A stretch of DNA of 64,000 nt from Streptosporangium sandarakinum (GCF_013409935.1 NZ_JACCCO010000001.1:1116001-1180000); one strand, 5' to 3'; shown: positions 15,346 to 24,056, counted from the first letter of the stretch. A program made the numbers and translations. Notes: generated by a model from the sequence alone, not told the origin.

Positions 15346-17945
15346 TGATCAGCTCGATAGGAACGCTCAGCCCGGAGGAGTACGCGCCGGTCCCGGACGC
15401 CGGGCTGGGCGCGCTCGCCACCGAACGCGGCAACCTGCCGCTGGAGGGCGTGGACGTCACCGCCGCGGTGTCCGGGCTGGTCGCCGGGGTCGAGGTGACC
15501 CAGGTCTTCCGCAACCCGCACGACGTGGCGCTGGAGGCCACCTACGTCTTCCCGCTGCCCGACCGGGCCGCCGTCACGGCCTTCCGGATGGAGGCGGACG
15601 GCCGGGTCGTCGAGGGGATCCTCAAGGAGCGCGGGCAGGCCAGGGCCGACTACGACCGGGCCCTCGCCGAGGGCAGGCGGGCCGCGATCGCCGAGGAGGA
15701 CCGGCCCGACGTCTTCACCATCAGGGTCGGCAACATCGTGCCCGGCGAGCGGGTCACCGTACGCCTGACGCTCAGCCAGCCGCTGCCGTACGAGGACGGC
15801 GCCGCGACCTTCCGCTTCCCGCTGGTCGTGGCCCCGCGCTACATCCCCGGCGCCCCGCTCGACGGCGAGCGGGCCGGCGACGGCCGGTCACCGGACACCG
15901 ACGCGGTCCCGGACGCCTCCCGGATCACCCCTCCGGTGCTGCTGCCCGGTTTCCCGGCCCCGGTACGGCTCTCGCTCGCGGTCACCGTCGATCCCGCCGG
16001 GCTGGAGCTGCGGGAGATCCGCTCCAGCCTGCACGCGGTCCTCCAGGAGGACGATGAGGAGGGCGTGACGGTCGGCCTGCGACCCGGCGAACGGCTGGAC
16101 CGCGACTTCGTCCTGCGCCTGGCCTTCGACGCCTCGACCGCCCTGACGCTGGTCCCCGACCAGGCCGGATCGGCCTCCGGAGCGCGCGAAACGTCCGCCG
16201 GAGCGGCCGGGACGGGCGACGAAGCGGCCGGACAGGCTCCCGGCACCAGCGAAACGCCTTCCGATACGGCCGAACCGGCCGGGGGGACGTTCACGCTGAC
16301 CGTCGTGCCCGGCCCCGCGCCCGCCGCGACCGGTTCCAAGGACGTCGTGCTCGTCCTCGACCGCTCGGGCAGCATGGGCGGCTGGAAGATGGTCGCCGCC
16401 CGGCGCGCCGCCGCGCGCATCGTCGACACCCTCACCGACGGCGACCGGTTCGCCGTGCTGTCCTTCGACCACATGGTGGAACGGCCGGCCGGGCTGGGCG
16501 AGGGACTGGTGGAGGCGACCGACCGCAACCGCTACCGGGCGGTCGAGCACCTGTCCCGGCTGGAGGCGCGCGGCGGCACCGAGATGCTGGCCCCGCTGGA
16601 GGAGGCCGTCGCGCTGCTGAACGGCCGCCCGGATCCCATGTCCCCCGGACGTCCCGGAGCGCCCGGGGACCCCGCCCGGACGGCCGGCACCGTGCCCTCC
16701 GCCGGTTCCGCGCCCTCCGGCGGCCCCGCCGGTCCGGCCGACCGCGTCCTGGTCCTGGTGACCGACGGCCAGGTCGGCAACGAGGACCAGATCCTGGAGC
16801 GGATCGGCGGCGGGCTGGCGGGGACGCGGGTGCACACGGTCGGCATCGACCGCGCGGTCAACGCCGGGTTCCTCGGCAGGCTGGCCGGGCTCGGCGCGGG
16901 CCGCTGCGAGCTGGTGGAGTCGGAGGACCGGCTGGACGAGGCGATGGAGCACATCCACCGCAGGATCGCCGCCCCGCTGGTCACCGACCTGTCCCTCGAG
17001 GCCGACGGGCTGAGCCTCGTCCCGGACACGACCGGCCGCCTCGGCTCGATCCACCACGGCGTGCCGCTGACCGTCCACGGCCGGTACCTGGGGGACGCGG
17101 CCGGAGCGCTGACCGTCCGGGGACTGGACGCCGCCGGGCGGCCGTGGGAGCGCAGGGTCACCGGCGTCCGGGGGAGCAATCCGGCCATGCGGGCGATCTG
17201 GGCGCGCGCCCGGCTGCGCGAGCTGGAGGACCGCTACGCCGCCGGGGACCGGTCCCTGGAGGAGGAGATCGTGGCGACCTCCCTCGGGTACGGCGTGCTC
17301 TGCCGGTTCACCGCCTTCGTCGCGGTCGACTCCAGGGTCGTCGCCGAGGGCGGCCCGGAGCACCACGTGATCCAGCCGGTGGAACCGCCCTCCGGCTGGG
17401 CGGGATCGGGCGGCGCGCCGATGGCGATGATGCAGGCCGCGATGCCCATGATGCCGGTCGCGGCCGCCGGGCCGATGCCGGCGCCCGGCGGCCCGGCCCC
17501 GTCCGGCCCTTCCCCGGAGTTCGGCGGCCCCGCCCCGGCCTTCGCGCCCGCCCCGGGCTTCGCCCGCGCGGCGAAGGCGCCGGCCCCGCGGGTGTCCGGT
17601 ACGGCCCGGCCGTCGGAGACGCTGCGGGTCAGGCTCGGCGAGGAGCTGGAGCGGCTGCGCGCCGCGGAGTCCCTCCCGGCGGCGGCGAAGCTGCGCTACC
17701 TGGACGACCTGGGCAGCCGCCTCGCGGCCCTCGCCGCGTATCTGGGCGGCCACACCGGGCTCGCGGCCCTGGCCGAGGAGCTGCAAACCGGCGGCGACCC
17801 GGACGCGCTGTGGCGCCGGGCCGTCGAGGTTCTGTCCGCCCTCCGTGACTCCGCCGGATCCGGCGGGCCGGGTGAGCCGGGTGGGACCGGCGGTTCCGGA
17901 GGCTCCGGCGAGCCCGGCCGGCGCCGGCCGTTCTGGAAGCGCTGA
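15345..17945 (+). CDS. VIT and von Willebrand factor A domain protein
   Basis: 866 residues. The VIT domain (about 15-140) shows VEVTQVFRNPHDVALEATYVFPLPDRAAVTAFRM, VVEGILKERGQARADYDRALAEGRRAAI and NIVPGERVTVRLTLSQPLPY. The vWA domain (about 330-515) has an intact metal site: DRSGSM, a Thr in GGTEML and LVTDGQVGNE. Acidic or proline-rich linkers (about 275-325, 430-465, 690-755) separate domains. A helical C-terminal part and a Gly-rich tail follow. Function is unknown; the pairing with inter-alpha-inhibitor-like domains suggests metal-dependent protein interaction. There is no signal peptide, so it is probably cytosolic. ATG 15345 has AAGGAG seven bases upstream; GTG 15342 is an alternative. 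It overlaps the MerR stop. Confidence 0.88.
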   Translation: MISSIGTLSPEEYAPVPDAGLGALATERGNLPLEGVDVTAAVSGLVAGVEVTQVFRNPHDVALEATYVFPLPDRAAVTAFRMEADGRVVEGILKERGQARADYDRALAEGRRAAIAEEDRPDVFTIRVGNIVPGERVTVRLTLSQPLPYEDGAATFRFPLVVAPRYIPGAPLDGERAGDGRSPDTDAVPDASRITPPVLLPGFPAPVRLSLAVTVDPAGLELREIRSSLHAVLQEDDEEGVTVGLRPGERLDRDFVLRLAFDASTALTLVPDQAGSASGARETSAGAAGTGDEAAGQAPGTSETPSDTAEPAGGTFTLTVVPGPAPAATGSKDVVLVLDRSGSMGGWKMVAARRAAARIVDTLTDGDRFAVLSFDHMVERPAGLGEGLVEATDRNRYRAVEHLSRLEARGGTEMLAPLEEAVALLNGRPDPMSPGRPGAPGDPARTAGTVPSAGSAPSGGPAGPADRVLVLVTDGQVGNEDQILERIGGGLAGTRVHTVGIDRAVNAGFLGRLAGLGAGRCELVESEDRLDEAMEHIHRRIAAPLVTDLSLEADGLSLVPDTTGRLGSIHHGVPLTVHGRYLGDAAGALTVRGLDAAGRPWERRVTGVRGSNPAMRAIWARARLRELEDRYAAGDRSLEEEIVATSLGYGVLCRFTAFVAVDSRVVAEGGPEHHVIQPVEPPSGWAGSGGAPMAMMQAAMPMMPVAAAGPMPAPGGPAPSGPSPEFGGPAPAFAPAPGFARAAKAPAPRVSGTARPSETLRVRLGEELERLRAAESLPAAAKLRYLDDLGSRLAALAAYLGGHTGLAALAEELQTGGDPDALWRRAVEVLSALRDSAGSGGPGEPGGTGGSGGSGEPGRRRPFWKR

Positions 17946-17947
17946 GC

Positions 17948-17979
17948 GGACGCGTTCTCCCGATCAGGAGGACGCGTCC
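17948..17979 (+). terminator. Hairpin terminator after the VIT/vWA gene
   Basis: GGACGCGTTCTCC (17948-17960) pairs with GGAGGACGCGTCC (17967-17979) with one G-T wobble and a six-base loop, starting two bases after the stop codon. No T-run follows, as is usual in high-GC actinomycetes. Confidence 0.75.
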
Positions 17980-18031
17980 CGGCCCGGAAAACGCCGGGCT
18001 CCCCGGCTGACCGGTGGGTTACAGTGCCGGG

Positions 18032-19660
18032 GTGACCAGCCCGATATTTGCGCTTTGCGATGAGTACGTGACCCGCTCGGCGGCCCTCGACCCGGTCGCC
18101 GCCGGCATGGACGGCGTGGACGTCCCGTTCGCCCCGGCCACCGACTACAGCCCGGAGGGCCACGCCGCCCGCGCGTCGCTGATGAAGGAGACCCTGTCCA
18201 GGCTCTCCTCCCTGGAGCCGCTCGGCGAGGCCGACGTGCGGGCCGCCGCCCACCTGCGGGAACGGCTGGAGGCCGAGCTTGGCCTGCACGAGACCGGCGA
18301 GCACCTCCGCGCGGTGTGCGCGCCGTTCGGGCTGGTCTGCGAGCTGTGGGAGAGCACCGACCTGCTGCCGCACCGCACCGAGGATGAATGGCGCGACGTC
18401 GCGACGCGGCTCGCGGCCATCCCCCGCATGCTCCAGGGCTGGCAGACGAGCCTCTCCGCCGGTCTGGAACAGGGGCTGCGGGCCGCGCGCCGGCAGGCGC
18501 TGGAGGCCGCGGTCCAGGCCGCGCGCTTCGCGGAGGACCGCACGCACGGGTCCCTGGTGGACGCCTACGGCGACGGCCCGCTCCGGGACGAGCTCGCCGA
18601 GAGCGCCGCCGCCGCGCACGCGGGCTACGCCGAGGCCGCCCGCTACCTGCGCGAGGAGTACGCGCCCCGGGCGAGCGAGGCCGACGGGGTCGGCGCCGAG
18701 CGGTACGCCGTGCACTCGCGCCTCCAGCTCGGCGCCGACATCGACCTGGTCGACGCCTACGAGTGGGGCTGGGCCGAACTGGCCCGCATCGAGGCCGAGC
18801 TGGCCGCCGAGGCCGACCGGGTGCGGCCGGGCGCCTCGGTGGAGGAGGCGACCGCGATCCTCAACGAGACCTACTACGTCGAGGGCCGGGACGCCTACCG
18901 GGAATGGCTGCAGGAGCGCCACGACCGGGCGATCGAGCGGCTGCACGGCACCCACTTCGACATCGCCGAGCCGCTGCGCCGGGTGGACGTCGTGCTGTCC
19001 TTCGACGCCAGCGCGGGCGCGGCCTCCTACATGAGCCCCAGCGAGGACCTGTCCCGGCCTGGTCGAACCAACTGGCCCGTGACCCCGGGGCGGGACCGGT
19101 TCGAGGTCTGGAACGAGCTGACCACCGTCTTCCACGAGGGCGTCCCGGGCCACCACCTCCAGATCGGCACCACGCGGGTGGTCGGCGACGGCCTGTCGCG
19201 CTTCGGCCTGGCCTCCTGGGTGAGCGGGCACGGCGAGGGCTGGGCGCTGTACGCCGAGCGGCTGGCCGACGAGCTGGGCTGGTTCGACGAACCGGGCACC
19301 CGGCTGGGCATGCTGGCCGGGTCTGCCCTGCGGGCGGCCCGGGTCGTCATCGACCTCGGCGTCCACCTGGACCTGCCGCTGCCCGACGGCTCCCGGTGGA
19401 CCTTCGAGCGGGCGTGCGAGGTGCTGCGGGACCGCGGCCGCTGCGAGCCGCACCGGGTGCACAACGAGGTGGTCCGCTACTTCGGCTGGCCCGCGCAGGC
19501 CCCCTCCTACAAGCTCGGCGAGCGTGCCTGGCTGGCCGCCCGCGAGGAGGCCCGGCAGCGGCTGGGCGCCGGCTTCGACCTGCGGCGCTGGCACACCGCG
19601 GCGCTGGAGCTGGGCCCGGTGGGCCTGTCGAGCCTCACCGAGGCCCTGCGCCGGATCTGA
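18032..19660 (+). CDS. DUF885 family protein, putative zinc-dependent hydrolase
   Basis: 542 residues, no signal peptide. The hallmark of DUF885 is present: ELTTVFHEGVPGHHLQIGTTRV (about residues 365-385), a likely metal-binding HExxxxHH segment, followed downstream by SGHGEGWALYAERLADELGWF, a probable second-shell or metal-ligand Glu region. The helical N-terminus and the ending AWLAAREEARQRLGAGFDLRRWHTAALELGPVGLSSL also fit. The family is related to gluzincin peptidases, but its substrates are mostly unknown. GTG 18032 is chosen: TACAGT (18020-18025) lies six bases upstream and there is no ribosome site, so a leaderless transcript is likely; GTG 18014 would add six residues. It stands alone downstream of the VIT/vWA terminator. 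Confidence 0.85.
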   Translation: MTSPIFALCDEYVTRSAALDPVAAGMDGVDVPFAPATDYSPEGHAARASLMKETLSRLSSLEPLGEADVRAAAHLRERLEAELGLHETGEHLRAVCAPFGLVCELWESTDLLPHRTEDEWRDVATRLAAIPRMLQGWQTSLSAGLEQGLRAARRQALEAAVQAARFAEDRTHGSLVDAYGDGPLRDELAESAAAAHAGYAEAARYLREEYAPRASEADGVGAERYAVHSRLQLGADIDLVDAYEWGWAELARIEAELAAEADRVRPGASVEEATAILNETYYVEGRDAYREWLQERHDRAIERLHGTHFDIAEPLRRVDVVLSFDASAGAASYMSPSEDLSRPGRTNWPVTPGRDRFEVWNELTTVFHEGVPGHHLQIGTTRVVGDGLSRFGLASWVSGHGEGWALYAERLADELGWFDEPGTRLGMLAGSALRAARVVIDLGVHLDLPLPDGSRWTFERACEVLRDRGRCEPHRVHNEVVRYFGWPAQAPSYKLGERAWLAAREEARQRLGAGFDLRRWHTAALELGPVGLSSLTEALRRI

Positions 19661-20040
19661 CCGGCGGGCGGACCGGCCCACCACGCCCCGGCGTCACGGA
19701 CCGGTCCGCCCATGCCCCGCCCGTACGGCCCGTCCCGCCCCGGCGTCACGGGCCGGCCCCTGCCCGTACGGCCCGGCCCGCCTCGCCCGTACGGCCCGGC
19801 GTCGCGGACCGGCGGCCGGTCGGGCGGACGGCCGGTCGGGCGGCCGGCCGTCCGCCCGACCGGCCGCCGGTCGGTCGGACGGCCGGCCCGCGGTAAACCC
19901 GCGCCGGTCACATGGATTTATTACCTCCGCCCCCAGTGATCCGCGGGGTGGCGGGAATGCTGTCCTCCCGGCCCGAGCGGGCCCTTTCCGAAGATCTTCC
20001 GGACGGCGGGACGTCGCCTCCGGTGCCTTAGGGTGGCGAG
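19661..20040. other. Repeat-rich intergenic region
   Basis: No gene. 19661-19805 contains several copies of CCCGTACGGCCCG-like words in slightly varying context. 19807-19872 is a 29-bp perfect inverted repeat. 19893-19906 can form a small GCGG/CCGC hairpin. The final 120 bases are less GC-rich and hold the leaderless promoter of the following gene (TAGGGT at 20029-20034). Confidence 0.6.
19807..19872. repeat. 29-bp perfect inverted repeat with 8-base loop
   Basis: The arm at 19807-19835 (beginning GACCGGCGGCCGGTC) is exactly complementary to 19844-19872. The arms are almost entirely G and C, so any RNA made here would form a very stable stem. It lies about 150 bases beyond the DUF885 stop and could be its terminator or a mobile-repeat relic. 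Confidence 0.8.
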
Positions 20041-20904
20041 ATGGTGATTCTGGACGGCGGACTGGCCACACATCTGGAGACGCTCGGCGCGGACCTCAAG
20101 GACGAGCTCTGGTCGGCGAAACTGCTGGTGGAGGACCCTTCGGTGATCCGGCAGGCGCACCTCGACTACTTCCGCGCCGGAGCCAACGTCGCGATCACGT
20201 CGAGTTACCAGGCCAACGTCCCGGCGTTCATGCGCCGCGGGCTGAGCGCCGCCGAGGCCGAGAACCTGATCCTGCTGTCCGTTCGCCTGGCCATACAGGC
20301 CCGCGACCAGTACGGCGAGGGCACCGTGGCGGCCAGTGTGGGGCCGTACGGGGCCTCCCTCGCCAACGGCGCCGAGTACACCGGCGAATACGACCTCGAC
20401 GAGGACGGTCTGGTCGACTGGCACCGGGACCGCTGGCACATCCTCGCCGGCAGCGGCGCCGACCTGATGGCCTGCGAGACCATCCCCTCCTACACGGAGG
20501 CCAGGGCGCTGGCCCGGCTGTTCGCCGAGACCCCCCGGATGCGGGGATGGGTGAGCTTCTCCTGCCGGGACGGCGAGCACATCAACGACGGCACCCCGCT
20601 CAAGGAGGCCGCCGCGCTGTTCGCCGGCATCCCGCAGGTGATCACCGTCGGCGTGAACTGCACGGCGCCGCGGCACGTCAACAGCCTCATCGGGCAGGTC
20701 CAGGGCAAGCCCGTGATCGTCTACCCCAACTCCGGTGAGACCTGGGACCCGGCGGGCCGCCGCTGGCTCGGCCTGGCCGACCCGGTCGAGTTCGGCGCCG
20801 CGGCGGCCGAGTGGCACGCCGCCGGCTCGAACTTCATCGGCGGCTGCTGCCGTACCACGCCGGAGCACATCCGCCAGATCCGGCGGCACCTGAGGACCGG
20901 CTGA
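20041..20904 (+). CDS. mmuM: Homocysteine S-methyltransferase
   Basis: 287 residues, cytoplasmic. It starts ILDGGLATHLETLG and contains RAGANVAITSSYQAN, VGPYGASLANGAEYTG and ADLMACETIPSYTEA. The zinc ligands typical of MmuM/BHMT enzymes are present: Cys in GVNCTAPRHV and the Cys pair in GGCCRTTPEHI. These enzymes make methionine from homocysteine using S-methylmethionine or S-adenosylmethionine. The start ATG has TAGGGT (20029-20034) exactly six bases upstream and no Shine-Dalgarno, so it appears leaderless; there is thus no room for a SAM riboswitch. It stands alone; the next gene, an esterase, starts 180 bases later. Confidence 0.93.
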   Translation: MVILDGGLATHLETLGADLKDELWSAKLLVEDPSVIRQAHLDYFRAGANVAITSSYQANVPAFMRRGLSAAEAENLILLSVRLAIQARDQYGEGTVAASVGPYGASLANGAEYTGEYDLDEDGLVDWHRDRWHILAGSGADLMACETIPSYTEARALARLFAETPRMRGWVSFSCRDGEHINDGTPLKEAAALFAGIPQVITVGVNCTAPRHVNSLIGQVQGKPVIVYPNSGETWDPAGRRWLGLADPVEFGAAAAEWHAAGSNFIGGCCRTTPEHIRQIRRHLRTG

Positions 20905-21084
20905 GCGGCGGGCCTTCCCTGGCGCCGGGCTTCCCGGGCGGTTCCGGGGAAGCCGCCCGTCCCTGGCGCAAACAACGGCTAATCGCCACAATAACCCCAA
21001 CAACACCGCTTCGTACCGCCGGTACGGCGCGGCACCGGCCGGGTCCTCCCGGCCTTCGCGCACGCCCCGATCCCGGGAGACCTC

Positions 21085-22056
21085 TTGTTCGTCGACATGC
21101 CGCTGGCACAGCTGCTGGAGTACCGTCCCGACCGTCACGAGCCCGAGGGGTTCGACGCCTTCTGGGAGCGCACCCTGGCCGAGAGCCGCGCCCACGACCT
21201 GGGCGCGGTCTTCACCGAGGTGGAGACCGATCTCGCGCTGGTGCGCGTCTTCGACGTCCGCTACGCGGGTTTCGGCGGGCACGAGATCCGGGGCTGGCTG
21301 CTCGCGCCGGCCGCGGCCGAGGGGCCGCTGCCGTGCGTGGTGCAGTACATCGGCTACGGCGGCGGCCGGGGCCTGCCGCACGACTGGCTGACCTGGCCGG
21401 CGGCCGGCTGGGCGGTCTTCGTGATGGACTCGCGCGGGCAGGGCGGCGGCTGGCGCGTCGGCGACACCCCCGACCCGGTGGGGGGCACCGGCCCTGAGGT
21501 GAGCGGCAAGCTCACCCACGGGGTGCTCGACCCGGACGACTACTACTACCGGCGCCTGTACACCGACGGGGTCCGGGCCGTCGAGGCCGCCCGGACCCAC
21601 CCCCTGGTGGACCCCTCCCGCGTGGTCGTCTCGGGCGGCAGCCAGGGCGGCGCCATCGCGATGGCGGTCAGCTCGATGGTCCCGGATCTGCTGTTCGCCT
21701 TCATCGACGTGCCGTTCATGTCCCACATCCGCCACGCCGCCGTGATCACCGACGAGGACCCCTACGCCGAGCTCGGGCGCTTCCTGAAGGCGCACCGCCA
21801 CCGCTTCGACCAGGTGTTCGCCACCCTCGACCACTTCGACGGCGTGAACTTCGCGGCCCGCAACACCACCCCGGCGCTCTTCTCGGTGGGGCTGCGCGAC
21901 GGCGTCACCCCGCCGTCCACGGTGTTCGCGGCCTACAACCACTACGCGGGCCCCAAGGACATCCGGGTGTGGCACTTCAACGGGCACGAGGGCGGCGAGT
22001 CCGCCCAGGTGACCGAGCACCTGAGGATGGCGCGGAAGCTGCCGGCCGGCCGCTGA
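21085..22056 (+). CDS. Acetylxylan esterase / cephalosporin deacetylase family (CE7)
   Basis: 323 residues, no signal peptide. The alpha/beta-hydrolase elements of CE7 are clear: PEGFDAFWERTLAESR at the N-terminus, VVQYIGYGGGRGLPHDWL, FVMDSRGQGGGW, the nucleophile GGSQGG, the acid in LRDGVTPPSTVFAAYN and the His in FNGHEGG. CE7 enzymes remove acetyl groups from sugars or cephalosporins. TTG 21085 (MFVDMPLAQL) is preceded by GGGAGA four bases upstream; ATG 21097 is an alternative without a ribosome site. It is the last plus-strand gene before the convergent fluC operon, followed by three tandem 24-bp repeats. Confidence 0.9.
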   Translation: MFVDMPLAQLLEYRPDRHEPEGFDAFWERTLAESRAHDLGAVFTEVETDLALVRVFDVRYAGFGGHEIRGWLLAPAAAEGPLPCVVQYIGYGGGRGLPHDWLTWPAAGWAVFVMDSRGQGGGWRVGDTPDPVGGTGPEVSGKLTHGVLDPDDYYYRRLYTDGVRAVEAARTHPLVDPSRVVVSGGSQGGAIAMAVSSMVPDLLFAFIDVPFMSHIRHAAVITDEDPYAELGRFLKAHRHRFDQVFATLDHFDGVNFAARNTTPALFSVGLRDGVTPPSTVFAAYNHYAGPKDIRVWHFNGHEGGESAQVTEHLRMARKLPAGR

Positions 22057-22075
22057 ACGCGGCCGGGCCGCCGGT

Positions 22076-22147
22076 CCGGAGTCCGTACGGGAACCCGGCC
22101 CGGAGTCCGTACGGGAAGCCGGCCCGGAGTCCGTACGGGAAGCCGGG
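22076..22147. repeat. Three tandem 24-bp repeats centred on CCGTACGG
   Basis: Units at 22076-22099, 22100-22123 and 22124-22147 share the form ccggagtccgtacgggaagc and differ at one or two positions. They occupy the gap between the convergent esterase and fluC stops. Each unit contains the palindrome CCGTACGG, which recurs in other intergenic regions of this window. Confidence 0.85.
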
Positions 22148-22159
22148 CGGGGGCGGCGG

Positions 22160-22534
22160 TCAGCCGGTGAAGGCGCGGGCCAGCGCGAAGCCGACGGTCG
22201 CCGCGCCCAGGCCGGCGGCGACCGAGGCGGCGACGTTGGCGACGGCGAGCGTCCTGGCCCCGCTCTCGGCCAACCGCAGCGTCTCGTAGGAGAACGTCGA
22301 GTAGGTCGTCAGCGCGCCGCAGAGGCCGGCGCCGAGCAGCAGTTGCGGGCCGGTGCCCACGATCCCGGACAGCACCGCCCCGGTCAGCGCGCCCAGCATC
22401 AGCGAGCCGGCCATGTTGACGACGAGGGTGCCCCAGGGGAAGGTCGTGGCGTGGCGGGCCTGGACGGCGCGGTCGATGAGGTAGCGCAGGGGCGCGCCGA
22501 GGGCGCCCCCGAGCAGCACCAGCAGCCAGCTCAT
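22160..22534 (-). CDS. fluC: Fluoride ion channel FluC/CrcB (first of pair)
   Basis: 124 residues with four membrane helices, standard for FluC. Family signatures: GGALGAPLRYLID, FPWGTLVVNMAGSLMLG (pore Asn) and GLCGALTTYSTFSYE (phenylalanine track). FluC exports toxic fluoride passively. The ATG has GGGAGGA four bases upstream and overlaps the stop of the other fluC gene by four bases (ATGA), so both proteins are made together. Adjacent crcB pairs are common in Gram-positive bacteria and may form heterodimers or antiparallel homodimers. No fluoride riboswitch was found upstream of the pair. Confidence 0.95.
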   Translation of the reverse strand: MSWLLVLLGGALGAPLRYLIDRAVQARHATTFPWGTLVVNMAGSLMLGALTGAVLSGIVGTGPQLLLGAGLCGALTTYSTFSYETLRLAESGARTLAVANVAASVAAGLGAATVGFALARAFTG

Positions 22535-23163
22535 CGCGTCCTCCCGTCGGTCCTCGGCCTCTCCGGCCCTTCCCCGGCTCCCCCCGGTCCCCGCGTCCTC
22601 TCCGCCTCCCGTGTCCTCCGCGCCTCCGACGGCGCCCGCCGCTCCACCGCTCCGGCACCGACTCCGCTTTCGGCTCCGGCACCGACTCCGGTTTCGCTCC
22701 CGGAACCGGCTCCGGACAGAAGCCCGCGGGCGACACGCGACCCGGCGGTCACCGCGATCAGGGCTGCCACGGGGGTGACCGCGAGGTAGGCGAGGGCGAC
22801 GCCGGGCCGACCGCCGAGCAGCAGGCCCTGGATGTCCACGGAGAAGGTGGAGAAGGTGGTGAACCCGCCCAGCACCCCGGTGCCCAGGAACGGCCGGACC
22901 CAGGCCGGGGCCGCCGACGCGGCGGCCAGGACCGCCATGAGGACGCCGATCAGCAGGCAGCCGACCGCGTTGACGCCCAGTGTGGTCCACGGGAAGGAGC
23001 CGTCCGGGGTGGGCCACAGCAGGCCGGCACCGTACCGGGCCGTGGCTCCGGCGGCACCGCCGGCGGCGATGAACGCCAGGACGGCGTGGTGCGAGCGGCT
23101 CAGCTCGCCCCGCTGGCGTTCGTCGGTGAGATCGACGTCGGAGTCGATGGGCTCGGCGGCCAT
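22531..23163 (-). CDS. fluC: Fluoride ion channel FluC/CrcB with long C-terminal tail (second of pair)
   Basis: 210 residues. Residues about 25-145 are a complete FluC: AAGGAAGATARYGAGLLW, FPWTTLGVNAVGCLLIG (pore Asn) and GTGVLGGFTTFSTFSVD. Unusually, about 65 further residues follow: a Gly/Ser/Glu-repeat (GSGSETGVGAGAESGVGAGAVERR) and an Arg-rich end (SEARRTREAERTRGPGG). The DNA of this tail has internal repeats of a ctccggcaccgactccg-like unit, so it probably grew by slippage. An acidic N-terminal extension (MAAEPIDSDVDLTDERQ) precedes the first helix. It overlaps the partner gene by ATGA and lies 107 bases downstream of plsC in the same orientation. Confidence 0.93.
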   Translation of the reverse strand: MAAEPIDSDVDLTDERQRGELSRSHHAVLAFIAAGGAAGATARYGAGLLWPTPDGSFPWTTLGVNAVGCLLIGVLMAVLAAASAAPAWVRPFLGTGVLGGFTTFSTFSVDIQGLLLGGRPGVALAYLAVTPVAALIAVTAGSRVARGLLSGAGSGSETGVGAGAESGVGAGAVERRAPSEARRTREAERTRGPGGAGEGPERPRTDGRTR

Positions 23164-23270
23164 GACAGCCAGCTTAGGGTCCGCCCGGCGGGCTTCCTCC
23201 GCTCCCGGGCCCTCCCCGGCGGCCGTCCGGGGCCGCTCCCGCCACGGCGAGGAGCCACCGGACGGTGGTC

Positions 23271-24056
23271 CTATTCGTGCCCGGGGTCCTTGGCGTTCTT
23301 GGCGGCCTTGGCTGTCTTGGCCGCACGGGCGGCCTCCTTCGCCGCCTCCTTGGCGGCTCGGGCGGCGTCCTTGGCGGCGCGGGCCGCCTCGGCCTTGGCG
23401 GTGGCGGCGTACTTGTCGACGTACTCCTGGCCGGAGAGCTCCATCAGCGCGTACATGATCTCGTCGGTGACGGCCCGCAGGACGAGGTGGTCCTCCTCCA
23501 TCCCGTGGTAACGGGAGAAGTCGAGCGGCTTGCCGAACCTCACCCCCGGGCGGATGCCCAGCTTGGGCAGCGGGCGGCCGGGGGGCATCATCTCGAAGGT
23601 GTTGACCATCACCCAGGGGATGACCGGCACGCGGGACTCCAGCGCCAGGCGGGCCACTCCGGTCTTGCCCTTGTAGAGGCGGCCGTCGTGGGTGCGGGTG
23701 CCCTCCGGGTAGATCGCGAGCACGTGCCCCTCGGAGAGGATGCGCTTGCCGGTGCGCAGCGCGGCCTCGCTGGCCTTGCCGCCGGAGCGGTCGATCGGGA
23801 CCGTGCCCACGCCGCTGAAGAACGCCTTGCTGACGACCCCCTTGAGGCCGCTTCCGGTGAAGTAGTCGGACTTGCCGAGGGTGATCACCTTGCGCGGCAG
23901 GGGCAGCGCCCCGAAGAAGTGGTCGGCGAACGACAGGTGGTTGCCGGCCAGGATCACCGGCCCCTCCACGGGTACGTTCTCCACCCCCTCCGCCCACGGG
24001 CGGAAGATGAGATGGAGGAAAGGCCAGAGGATGGCCTTCACCACCCAGTAGAACAC
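23271..24056 (-). CDS. plsC: 1-acyl-sn-glycerol-3-phosphate acyltransferase (PlsC family) with Ala/Lys-rich tail
   Basis: 261 residues. The acyltransferase motifs are intact: NHLSFADH (HX4D), a glycerophosphate-binding segment around VPIDRSGGK, YPEGTRTHDG and VPVIPWVMV. It should transfer a second acyl chain to lysophosphatidate in phospholipid synthesis at the membrane. The last 45 residues form a repetitive helix built from EAARAAKDAARAAK-like heptads, strikingly lysine/alanine-rich and not part of the enzyme. GTG 24056 has AAGGAG six bases upstream. From memory, M. tuberculosis Rv2182c occupies the corresponding position near arsA and SRPBCC genes. It is divergent from the esterase gene. 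Confidence 0.92.
   Translation of the reverse strand: MFYWVVKAILWPFLHLIFRPWAEGVENVPVEGPVILAGNHLSFADHFFGALPLPRKVITLGKSDYFTGSGLKGVVSKAFFSGVGTVPIDRSGGKASEAALRTGKRILSEGHVLAIYPEGTRTHDGRLYKGKTGVARLALESRVPVIPWVMVNTFEMMPPGRPLPKLGIRPGVRFGKPLDFSRYHGMEEDHLVLRAVTDEIMYALMELSGQEYVDKYAATAKAEAARAAKDAARAAKEAAKEAARAAKTAKAAKNAKDPGHE

Noticed and set aside
23164-23270. Fluoride riboswitch before the fluC pair
   Set aside because: No sequence resembling the crcB RNA consensus was found in this gap.
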